Below are positions 1 to 6,242 of a DNA stretch of 46,116 bases, piece by piece. The DNA comes from an uncultured Bacilli bacterium (GTDB lineage: Bacteria > Bacillota_I > Bacilli_A > RF39 > UBA660): NCBI GenBank assembly GCA_944363915.1, contig CALVVR010000007.1, forward strand, positions 1 through 46,116, in the 5' to 3' direction. The notes beneath the pieces are model-generated. The model did no database searches. It was not told where the DNA came from and saw only the letters and a program-made list of their open reading frames with translations. The position numbers were made by a program, and so were the translations under genes. Numbering within the stretch: the stretch's first letter is position 1; each line of letters starts with the position of its first letter.

Positions 1-102
1 TACGGTTATATAAAGAGAAGCACTAGGAAACAAGTTTTATTCCCAAGGTGATTGCCTTAAAATATTAGTATTTTTCAACCAGAATAAAAACGGTCTAGTA
101 GA

Positions 103-156
103 GTAAAATCGAAAAATCGTTTTTTCTTTGTAAAATCGAAAAACTGTTTTTTTGTT
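103..156. repeat. Two-unit 27-bp tandem repeat
   Basis: Two adjacent 27-bp units (103-129 and 130-156) share the core GTAAAATCGAAAAA followed by a run of T. They differ at only a few positions. The A-run and T-run character is terminator-like for an upstream gene outside the window. The sequence just before it (82-120) also resembles 3930-3985, next to one copy of the hairpin repeat downstream of the DGR. Nothing coding is visible in 1-276 apart from this repeat and the promoter of the next gene. Confidence 0.6.
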
Positions 157-194
157 AGTCAATATAATTAAAAATTTTAATTAGACTTTTTTTG

Positions 195-223
195 TTGACT
201 TTCACAATATTTTAAGCTAAAAT
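195..223 (+). promoter_or_regulatory. Sigma-A type promoter of the prepilin-like gene
   Basis: TTGACT at 195-200 and TAAAAT at 218-223 are separated by 17 bp. The predicted start is near 230, giving a leader of about 45 nt before the AGGAGATGAT ribosome site (261-270) and the ATG at 277. No operator-like symmetry is obvious. Confidence 0.7.
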
Positions 224-276
224 TAAAGTTAGATAGCAATACTAAAATATGTAATAATATAGGAGATGATAGATTA

Positions 277-3117
277 ATGTTAAATTCAAAAAATAAAGAA
301 CTAATGAACAAAGGTTTTACTTTAATTGAATTATTGGGAGTACTAATAATACTAGCAGTAATTGCTTTAATAACATTTCCTATCATAGATAATGCCATAA
401 AAAATAGTCGGGAGAAATCATTAGAAAGAACGATAGATGCAATAGAAGAAGCAGCGTATCGCTATAGTATCGAAAATGATATAGGTTATCCAACTGAAAA
501 ACAAGCCCTTTATCTAAGTGACATTCAAAGAAAGGGATTTTTAGAGTCACCAATTATAAATCCGGTGACTAATGAAGAATTATCGGGTTGTGTTTGGTAT
601 TATTGGGACACAAATTATAATCAATATATATTTGAATATGATGGTGAATGTGTAGATATGGATACCGAACCAGTCATAAATATAAGTTATAATGAAAGTT
701 TAATCAATAGTAATGGTTGGGCAAAAGAAAATATCACTGTAACATTAAGTGGAAATGGTGAGATAAAATACTGTCTAGCAGATAGTGAATGTGAACCAAA
801 TGAAATAGTAGAAACAGGAAATAATACCAAATTTATTACAAGTGAAGGAACAAATTATATATGTGCATTAACTACTAATAGTTTAGGAAGTAGCGACACA
901 TTATGTCAAAGTTTTAAATTAGATAAAACATTACCAAATATTAAAGGGGTGCCAGATTTAAAAGTTAATAAAAATGAAGTAGTTAATTTAAGTGATGGAG
1001 TAACATATAATGATGCTTTATCAGGGATAGATGGAAAATTAACAATAGAACCAAGTAGCGTAAATACATCATCAGTTGGAATAAAGGAAGTAAAATACAG
1101 TATAAAAGATAAAGCTGGAAATGTAAGAGAGATAACAAGAAGAATAACAGTAGAAATGTTAGCACCAACTATAACTTATAATTTAGTAGATGAAAGTAGT
1201 ATAAATAGTAATGGCTGGGCAAAAGAAAACTTCTATGTAAAAGCAACAATAGCAGATAATGGTGGCGGAATAAAGAGTGCAAAAAGTTGTGTAAGCAATA
1301 CAAGCAGTGAATGTGAACCAATAGCAGAAATAAGTGGAACAACAAAAGATTTCTATATTGAAGTAGAAGGAAACAATAGATTGTGTATAGAAGTTATAGA
1401 TAACCAAGAAAATACAGTTTTAGTATGTAGTGATACATACAAATTAGATAAAACAGCTCCAACTGTAGGAAGTATCAATATAAATGGAACAAAAGGAAGC
1501 AATGATTGGTATACTTCCAATGTAAGTATAAGTGTCAATAATGGTAGTGATAGTTTATCAGGTCATGATAGTACAAAAACTAATGTAAATAGTATAACAA
1601 GCAATACTGCAGGAACCACTGTAACAGTAACAACAAAAGATTTGGCAGGAAATACAGCTACTCAAGATTACACAATTAAAGTAGATAAAGATAGTCCTGT
1701 TATAACTGCAAAGAGCGGAACTGTAGAAATAACAGAAGGAGATAGTAATCCGGTAAGTAATTATTTTAATTATAGTTACAGTACTAGTGGAGGAAGTATA
1801 AGTTGTACACCAACTAACACTAGTGGTTTATCAGTTGGAAATCAAACAGTAAGTTGTACAGTAACAGGTAAAAATGGAAAAAGTACTAGTGCAAGTAGAA
1901 ATATAAACGTTAAAATTTTATATAAAGATGGTAGTGGAGCAAATAAGCCAGAATTATTAAATAATATGATACCAATCAAATATAATGGAACAAATTGGGT
2001 ATATGCTGATATAAGTGAAGAATGGTATAATTATAATAGTAAAGAATGGGCTAATGCAGTTGTTTTAAATAATGGAGTAAGTAAAAGTGTTGGCCAAACA
2101 ATTAGCGAAAGTGAAATAGCATTATGGTATGTATGGATACCAAGATATAAATATAAATTATTTAATGCTAATAATGGAAGTGTTGATAGACAATTAATTA
2201 ACGTAACTTTTGAACCAGGAACAGCAAGTACTGGAATAGTAAGGTGTACAGATGCAGTAAGTGGATCAGGAAATAGTAGTGAAACATGTACGAATGCTAC
2301 AAATGGCAATTGGTATACGCATCCAGCCTTTACCTTTGGCGGTGAACAATTAACAGGATTTTGGGTAGGAAAATTTGAAGTAAGTACAAGTGATAGTACA
2401 TGTAATAGCAATTCAAATACTACTAATTGTGATAAAGTATCAACGGTAATAATCAAACCGGGAATAAGTAGCTGGAGATATGCTACAGTATCAAACTTTT
2501 ATACATCAATTCAAAACATAAGTACTAATTATAATTTAAATGGAGACTCACATATGATGAAGAACATGGAATGGGGAGCAGTAGCATATTTAAAGCAAAG
2601 CACATATGGCTTGGGAATTGAAGATATAATATATAATAGTAACATCAATTATTATACAGGAGGCGGAAGTAGTACATCATATAAAAGTAATATTGGACAG
2701 TCAACAACAAGAAATATTTATGGTGTATATGATATGAGTGGTGGAGCATCGGAATATGTGATGGGAAATATGGTCAAAGCTAGTCGCGAATTTTATTCAA
2801 GTTATGCTGGATTTAGTAGTGCTCCAGATGCTAAATATTATGATAAGTATACATATAGCACAAGTACTACAACACATGGAAGAGGAAAACTAGGAGATGC
2901 CACAAAAGAAACATTATCAAGTTTTGGAAGTACTAGTGGTGGATGGTATAGTGATTTTGCGTATTTCCCTTATTCCGGCAATTCCTGGTTCACTCGGGGC
3001 CGCTACTATAGCTACCATAGCTTTGGTAGTGCTGACGGCGTGTTTAACTTCGATAGGGACAATGGTCGTGCACTTTCCAGCATTTCTGCCCGTGCTGTTG
3101 TTTGTATTCGCGAGTAG
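277..3117 (+). CDS. Prepilin-like surface adhesin with Ig-like repeats and DGR-variable C-type-lectin/FGE-like C-terminus
   Basis: 946 aa. The N-terminus carries a type IV prepilin signature, NKGFTLIELL, with predicted cleavage G13/F14, Glu+5 at E18 and a hydrophobic helix to about residue 38. Residues about 130-540 hold several bacterial Ig-like modules marked by recurring LDKT(A/L)P joins and SNGWAKEN repeats. Residues about 560-946 resemble the formylglycine-generating-enzyme/C-type-lectin fold: VWIPRYKYK, GFWVGKFEVS, YDMSGGASEYV and a terminal ARAVVCIRE. This fold is the usual scaffold of DGR targets, and residues 893-946 match a template repeat 285 nt downstream. The likely role is a surface or pilus-tip adhesin with a hypervariable ligand face. 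Start is the ATG at 277, 6 nt after AGGAGATGAT. No pilus assembly genes are in the window. The ligand is unknown. Confidence 0.85.
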   Translation: MLNSKNKELMNKGFTLIELLGVLIILAVIALITFPIIDNAIKNSREKSLERTIDAIEEAAYRYSIENDIGYPTEKQALYLSDIQRKGFLESPIINPVTNEELSGCVWYYWDTNYNQYIFEYDGECVDMDTEPVINISYNESLINSNGWAKENITVTLSGNGEIKYCLADSECEPNEIVETGNNTKFITSEGTNYICALTTNSLGSSDTLCQSFKLDKTLPNIKGVPDLKVNKNEVVNLSDGVTYNDALSGIDGKLTIEPSSVNTSSVGIKEVKYSIKDKAGNVREITRRITVEMLAPTITYNLVDESSINSNGWAKENFYVKATIADNGGGIKSAKSCVSNTSSECEPIAEISGTTKDFYIEVEGNNRLCIEVIDNQENTVLVCSDTYKLDKTAPTVGSININGTKGSNDWYTSNVSISVNNGSDSLSGHDSTKTNVNSITSNTAGTTVTVTTKDLAGNTATQDYTIKVDKDSPVITAKSGTVEITEGDSNPVSNYFNYSYSTSGGSISCTPTNTSGLSVGNQTVSCTVTGKNGKSTSASRNINVKILYKDGSGANKPELLNNMIPIKYNGTNWVYADISEEWYNYNSKEWANAVVLNNGVSKSVGQTISESEIALWYVWIPRYKYKLFNANNGSVDRQLINVTFEPGTASTGIVRCTDAVSGSGNSSETCTNATNGNWYTHPAFTFGGEQLTGFWVGKFEVSTSDSTCNSNSNTTNCDKVSTVIIKPGISSWRYATVSNFYTSIQNISTNYNLNGDSHMMKNMEWGAVAYLKQSTYGLGIEDIIYNSNINYYTGGGSSTSYKSNIGQSTTRNIYGVYDMSGGASEYVMGNMVKASREFYSSYAGFSSAPDAKYYDKYTYSTSTTTHGRGKLGDATKETLSSFGSTSGGWYSDFAYFPYSGNSWFTRGRYYSYHSFGSADGVFNFDRDNGRALSSISARAVVCIRE
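2953..3114 (+). other. DGR variable repeat (VR) in the 3' end of the adhesin gene
   Basis: 54 codons at the extreme 3' end of the adhesin, clearly richer in G and C than the flanking DNA. Aligned by codon with 3399-3548, frame and landmarks are kept: FP, NSWF, YS, GVFNF, VVC.R. Variable residues here (F894, Y896, Y898, G900, T905, R906, Y909, D/R/D, R, L, S, I) sit where the template encodes Asn or another adenine-containing codon (AAC, AAT, AGC, AAA, CAG). I count about 19 substitutions at template adenines and about 16 at other bases, mostly third-position C/T, plus two in-frame length differences of 3 and 1 codons. The end (TTCGCGAG versus TTCGCTGG) looks like an IMH/IMH* pair. Confidence 0.82.
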
Positions 3118-3289
3118 CAAACTAAAGCTTGCCACTATAGGACAAACCAAAGTAAAAGGAACGAGTATAAATGTATAAAATAAAACGAGCGAAATTCTCA
3201 CCTATTCTATTCAAGGGGGAATGAGGGAGAACACAAAAATTACAAATAACAAAAAAAAGCAATAATAGAAAAAGTAAGAATAACTGATT

Positions 3290-3344
3290 CCACGTACAAA
3301 GTGTGTGGAGCCATGCACGGCTTTTAAGCGGTGCGTTGTTATGG
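3290..3344 (+). other. GC-rich structured segment between VR and TR
   Basis: A GC-rich island in AT-rich DNA that folds strongly by eye. CCACGTAC (3290-3297) pairs with GTGTGTGG (3301-3308) across AAA, with two G-T wobbles. GCAC-G-GCTT then pairs with AAGC-G-GTGC (about 3315-3334) in an adjacent hairpin. It lies just upstream of the template-repeat promoter. It might be the terminator or stem-loop of the adhesin transcript, a homing-associated structure, or a relic of a deleted element. I cannot assign it. Confidence 0.45.
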
Positions 3345-3358
3345 TGTGTTTTAAAAAA

Positions 3359-3367
3359 TGGTATAAT
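3359..3367 (+). promoter_or_regulatory. Extended -10 promoter of the template-repeat RNA
   Basis: TGGTATAAT, an extended -10 (TG-N-TATAAT), lies about 30 nt before the template repeat. There is no good -35; TTGTTA at 3336-3341 is 20 bp away. The predicted start is near 3374, so the transcript would begin just upstream of the repeat. Confidence 0.55.
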
Positions 3368-3373
3368 TTGTTA

Positions 3374-3628
3374 ATATAAATTATACAAGGTGAAAGGTCA
3401 TAACGCGAACTTCCCTAATTCCAGCAATTCCTGGTTCAAACAGGGTGGCAACTATAGCAATGGTGCTAATGCAGGCGTGTTCAACTTCAACAACAATGGC
3501 AATGCGAATTCCAACAATTCCGTCCGTACCGTCGTCTGTGTTCGCTGGACTATACTATTCGAGTGCTTTAAGATATGATTCAAGGATTATATAAAAGTTT
3601 ATAATATAGAGACCTGAATCCTTTTATA
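3374..3628 (+). ncRNA. Putative DGR template-repeat RNA (TR at 3399-3548)
   Basis: The 150-nt TR (3399-3548) reads, in the VR frame, as an Asn-rich peptide with AAC/AAT codons at the positions that vary in the VR, and landmarks FPNS, NSWFKQGG, GVFNFNNN and VVCVR. This adenine-loaded pattern is the hallmark of DGR templates, where adenines are mutagenised during reverse transcription. A promoter at 3359 and a hairpin with a T-rich tail at 3577-3627 would give an RNA of about 250 nt. A short reading frame through it (3390-3578) lacks a convincing start and is best seen as template, not gene. No RT or Avd gene lies within the window, so the partner enzyme must act in trans, lie just outside, or be lost. 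Confidence 0.78.
3577..3627 (+). terminator. Terminator-like hairpin after the TR
   Basis: GATTCAAGG (3577-3585) pairs with CCTGAATC (3613-3620) with one bulged A. An alternative pairing joins ATAAAAG (3591-3597) and CTTTTAT (3621-3627). A T-rich stretch follows. Confidence 0.5.
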
Positions 3629-3715
3629 CAATATGTATAAAAAAATATAAATAGATAATTTTTGATGAGTAGCAAAATGGTGAAAATCAGAAATTATATT
3701 TGCAGTATCTTATGG

Positions 3716-3817
3716 CTCTTTGTCAAATAGTGTTGGTGGAACCAAAAACTAATGATGGTAATGAATAAGGATGGTCAAATCGAAAGATTTGACCTTTCTT
3801 TAATTATATTTATAAAT
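3716..3817. repeat. Dispersed ~100-bp hairpin repeat, copy 1
   Basis: Begins CTCTTTGT, then ATAGTGTTGGTGGA and AAAAACTAA, then a perfect hairpin GGTCAAATC-GAAA-GATTTGACC (3773-3794) followed by a T-rich tail and TTTATAAATA. The same order of blocks recurs at 3979-4085 and 14621-14724. The 9-bp stem with a GAAA loop and following T's could act as a terminator. Confidence 0.6.
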
Positions 3818-3978
3818 ACCGAAATATAGGCAAGGTGTATTTTGCATTTGCATAAAACTATAATGGTTATTTTAATAATAACTACATCAAATTAGAACGA
3901 TACTTGGCATATTTCTTTTAAACTTAATTTAAAATAAAAATGGGCTTAGTAAAGCAAAAGTGAAAAAATCTTTTTTAT

Positions 3979-4085
3979 CTCTTTGTTCAATAGGGTTGAT
4001 GAATCTAAAAACTAGTTATAATAAATAATTACTAAAAGAGGACAAAATGAAATGTTTTATCTCTTTTAATTATCTTTATGAATAT
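3979..4085. repeat. Dispersed ~100-bp hairpin repeat, copy 2
   Basis: Shares CTCTTTGTTCAATAGGGTTG, AAAAACTA and the distal TTTAAT..TTTATGAATA with copy 1. The hairpin sequence has changed, but pairing is kept: AAAAGAG..ACAAAA opposes TGTTTT..CTCTTTT around a TGAAA loop. The upstream flank (3930-3985) resembles 82-130 at the window start. Confidence 0.5.
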
Positions 4086-4330
4086 AAGCAATAAATATAA
4101 TTTTAGTGTTAAATGATAAAATCACGATAACCAAAAGTGATTCTTTTGATACATTTAATGAGATTATTAAATTTTCAGTTACATCATTATTTAAATTATA
4201 TTAATTAGGTTAAAGAAGAACTTGTTGAAAGTTCTTTCATATTTACAGGAATAGATTTTTACCTAAAAATAATAATTTTAGTAAATAAAAATACATTTTA
4301 TCTTTAACATAAAAAATTTTGTTAACAAAA

Positions 4331-4352
4331 AAGATACTTTTTCAAGTATCTT
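4331..4352 (-). terminator. Rho-independent terminator of prsA
   Basis: A perfect 9-bp stem, AAGATACTT/AAGTATCTT, with a 4-nt loop. On the minus strand it is followed by a T run. It overlaps the prsA stop codon. Confidence 0.85.
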
Positions 4353-5325
4353 ATTGAATTTGATTTAATGTAGCTTCATAGTTGTTTTTAATAATATCAT
4401 CGTGAATAACCATGTTATATTTTTCTCTTAAACCGGCCCAATAAATGATTGTAGCATCATTCTCACTTAATATTTCATCAACTAAATTATCCAAGATAGT
4501 TTCTTTTACTTCTTCTAATGCTGGTTTTTCTTTTTGGCTAACTTTATAAATTATATGATAACCAAATTCAGTTTCAACTGGTTCAGTTGTGAATTTTCCG
4601 ACTTCTAAATCACGAGCAGCTTCCCAAAATTCTTCAGCTAAGTTACTATCACTATTGATATTTTCCAATAAGCCACCTTCACTAGCAGTTCCAGTGTCAT
4701 CTGATTGTTCTTTAGCAATGTTGATAAATTCTTCTTCTAAATTATCACTATTTTGTAATGTTTCAATTATTTTAGTAGCTTCTTCTAAAGCTTTTTGTTT
4801 AGCTTCTGCTTTTTCAGTAGAGTTCATGTCATCATCAACATCTGGAATAATTAAAATATGTCTTACAGAACTATCACCAAAAATATTATTATCATAATAT
4901 TCTTGAATTTCTTCATCAGTAACAACATCAGTTCTTATATATTGTTCTAAAACTAAATTTTGACGATAACTATTTTCAAAATCTCTTAATAGTTGTTCAC
5001 CTGTATAATTATTGCTTGCTAAAAATTGATTCCAACTACTTCCATAATAAGCAGCCATTGAATTATATTCACTTTGTGCTCTTTCTTTCGCTTCCTCAGC
5101 TAACTCATCAGTAATTTCTTGATCGGTAATATAATTACTAACTAAATTAATTAAGGCGCTAGTCCCATAATTTTCTTTTAATTCATCAAAAAATTCTTCA
5201 GCGGTAAATTGTTTACCATTTAATTCAACCACAATTTGTTGCCCATTTTGTAGTTCTGGCACTTTACCACAACCGGAAACTAAAAGTGGTACACACAATA
5301 GAAGTAATAAATATTTCTTTTTCAT
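4351..5325 (-). CDS. prsA: PrsA-like foldase lipoprotein (parvulin peptidyl-prolyl isomerase)
   Basis: 324 aa. A lipoprotein signal peptide with lipobox LVSGC places Cys19 at the mature N-terminus, anchored on the outer face of the membrane. A SurA/PrsA-like N-terminal helical region runs to about 150. A parvulin domain (about 155-275) opens with VRHILI and contains the conserved GGLLENINSDSNLAEEF and FGYHIIYK blocks. PrsA catalyses prolyl isomerisation and folding of secreted proteins after Sec translocation, including penicillin-binding proteins. That fits the PBP gene downstream and the many secreted proteins here. It stands alone with its own promoter and terminator. Length is close to the roughly 290-320 aa usual for PrsA. 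Confidence 0.9.
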   Translation of the reverse strand: MKKKYLLLLLCVPLLVSGCGKVPELQNGQQIVVELNGKQFTAEEFFDELKENYGTSALINLVSNYITDQEITDELAEEAKERAQSEYNSMAAYYGSSWNQFLASNNYTGEQLLRDFENSYRQNLVLEQYIRTDVVTDEEIQEYYDNNIFGDSSVRHILIIPDVDDDMNSTEKAEAKQKALEEATKIIETLQNSDNLEEEFINIAKEQSDDTGTASEGGLLENINSDSNLAEEFWEAARDLEVGKFTTEPVETEFGYHIIYKVSQKEKPALEEVKETILDNLVDEILSENDATIIYWAGLREKYNMVIHDDIIKNNYEATLNQIQ

Positions 5326-5361
5326 AAATCTTTAATCCTTTCCTTTATTACACGCAATCTA

Positions 5362-5390
5362 ATTATAACAAAAAAGCTTAAAAAAAACAA
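5362..5390 (-). promoter_or_regulatory. Promoter of prsA
   Basis: On the minus strand TTGTTT (5385-5390) and TATAAT (5362-5367) are 17 bp apart, about 37 nt before the ATG. Confidence 0.6.
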
Positions 5391-5467
5391 TATTTTTTCA
5401 TTATCTATCACAAAACTTTCAAATTTCCATACAATAATGTGAAAAGACAAAAAGGAGGATGATTTAT

Positions 5468-5554
5468 ATGTGTTGTAACAATGGTATATCTGGAGCTGCT
5501 ATCGTTTTAGTGCTTTTTATTCTTTTAATAATTATACTTGGAGCTTATATTTAA
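5468..5554 (+). CDS. 28-aa Cys-containing single-span membrane micro-protein
   Basis: Starts MCCNNG, then a hydrophobic span of about 20 residues (AAIVLVLFILLIIILGAY) to the end. Layout resembles the YjcZ/SscA-type tiny proteins of Bacillota: short polar Cys/Gly head and one transmembrane helix. The ATG at 5468 is chosen because the strong AGGAGG (5453-5458) sits 9 nt upstream; the in-frame ATG at 5459 abuts the ribosome site. It is followed 18 nt later by a similar gene. Function is unknown. The strong ribosome site and paired paralogue-like layout argue that it is real. Confidence 0.6.
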   Translation: MCCNNGISGAAIVLVLFILLIIILGAYI

Positions 5555-5572
5555 GTTAAAGGAGTAATAAAT

Positions 5573-5683
5573 ATGAATTGTGAAACATGTAATAAGACAT
5601 GTGACCGTGGCAATATTAATTATCTTATCATAATTGTTTTGTACATTTTATTAGCTATTATTTTAGGGGCATGTCTATTTTAA
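5573..5683 (+). CDS. 36-aa Cys-rich single-span membrane micro-protein
   Basis: Begins MNCETCNKTCDRGN with three cysteines in the head, followed by a hydrophobic span from about residue 17 to the end containing another Cys (ILGACLF). Ribosome site AAAGGAG lies 8 nt upstream of the ATG. It ends in a terminator whose stem starts inside the stop codon. It has the same layout as the gene before it, suggesting a pair acting together, perhaps as a metal-binding or redox membrane peptide. This is inference; no function is recognised. Confidence 0.6.
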   Translation: MNCETCNKTCDRGNINYLIIIVLYILLAIILGACLF

Positions 5684-5706
5684 AGAGGAAGTTTCCTCTT
5701 TTTATT
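5682..5706 (+). terminator. Terminator of the micro-protein pair
   Basis: AAAGAGG / CCTCTTT stem, loop AAGTTT, followed by a T-rich tail. Confidence 0.85.
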
Positions 5707-5729
5707 TTATGAAAGTTTACAAAAATATC

Positions 5730-5758
5730 TTTACAAAAAAAAAGAAAAATAGTAAAAT
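5730..5758 (+). promoter_or_regulatory. Promoter of the mraZ operon
   Basis: TTTACA (5730-5735) and TAAAAT (5753-5758) are exactly 17 bp apart. The start would fall near 5765, immediately before the MraZ operator. Confidence 0.75.
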
Positions 5759-5768
5759 TATGGTATGT

Positions 5769-5793
5769 AGTGGTAATAAGTGGTTAAAAGTGG
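5769..5793 (+). promoter_or_regulatory. MraZ operator: three AGTGG boxes at 10-bp spacing
   Basis: AGTGG occurs at 5769-5773, 5779-5783 and 5789-5793, one helical turn apart, directly between the promoter and the mraZ start. MraZ is known to bind such direct GTGG repeats and control its own operon. The last box also serves as the ribosome site region (AGTGGGTGA) of mraZ. Confidence 0.85.
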
Positions 5794-5801
5794 GTGATTT
5801 T

Positions 5802-6233
5802 ATGTTTATGGGTGAATATCATCATACAATTGATGATAAAGGAAGGATTATTATTCCATCTAAATTAAGATATGAATTAGGTGAACAATTTATTGTAACT
5901 AAAGGATTGGATGGATGTTTATTTGTCTATCCAAAAGAAGAGTGGAATAATATAACTTTAAAATATAAACAATTACCTAACACCAAAGATGCCCGTAATT
6001 ATTTAAGATTTTTCTTATCAGGTGCCACAATATGTGAATTTGATAAGCAAGGAAGATTAAATATCAGTCAACCACTAATTAAATATGCTGATCTAAAAAA
6101 AGAATGCATTATTATCGGTGTTAATGACCGATTAGAAATTTGGTCAAAAAATCGTTGGGAAGAATTTTTAACGCAAAATGAAGATTCTATTTCTGATATA
6201 GCAGATAGTTTATTTGCTCCAAATATTAATTAA
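5802..6233 (+). CDS. mraZ: Transcriptional regulator MraZ
   Basis: 143 aa from the chosen ATG at 5802. It opens MFMGEYHHTIDDKGRIIIP, the conserved first half of the SpoVT/AbrB-like fold. The second half repeats the pattern at about 78-100 (TICEFDKQGRLNI). Upstream in-frame codons run back through the operator and promoter, so they are not used. MraZ is a ring-forming DNA-binding protein at the head of the dcw cluster; here it heads rsmH, ftsL-like and PBP genes. It very likely represses or tunes this operon through the three boxes in front of it. Confidence 0.95.
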   Translation: MFMGEYHHTIDDKGRIIIPSKLRYELGEQFIVTKGLDGCLFVYPKEEWNNITLKYKQLPNTKDARNYLRFFLSGATICEFDKQGRLNISQPLIKYADLKKECIIIGVNDRLEIWSKNRWEEFLTQNEDSISDIADSLFAPNIN

Positions 6234-6242
6234 GGTGAAGTT

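Larger units (their letters stand above)
3640..4330. other. Gene-free stretch downstream of the DGR
   Basis: About 690 bp without a convincing gene on either strand. It holds two copies of a roughly 100-bp hairpin repeat (3716-3817 and 3979-4085). I looked for reverse-transcriptase remains (the YxDD-box region and flanking blocks) in all frames by eye and saw none. The stretch ends at the prsA terminator. Confidence 0.6.

Noticed and set aside
1-30. TACGGTT at the window start resembles the 3' side of a group II intron domain V.
   Set aside because: Only seven bases are visible; the rest of domain V would lie outside and no intron domain VI or intron-encoded RT is seen.
2897-3178. Alternative open frames on both strands over the VR.
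   Set aside because: They arise because the GC-richer VR has few stops; no ribosome site or family similarity.
3390-3578. A 62-codon open frame over the template repeat could be a gene.
   Set aside because: It lacks a proper start and ribosome site in context, and its Asn-rich reading is fully explained as a DGR template in the VR frame.
3640-4330. Possible decayed reverse transcriptase gene after the TR.
   Set aside because: No YxDD-like or other RT blocks seen in any frame by eye; the DNA is dominated by repeats and A/T runs.
5709-5801. Longer mraZ N-terminus from ATG 5709.
   Set aside because: It would be translated through the promoter and MraZ operator, and MraZ proteins begin at MFxGEY.
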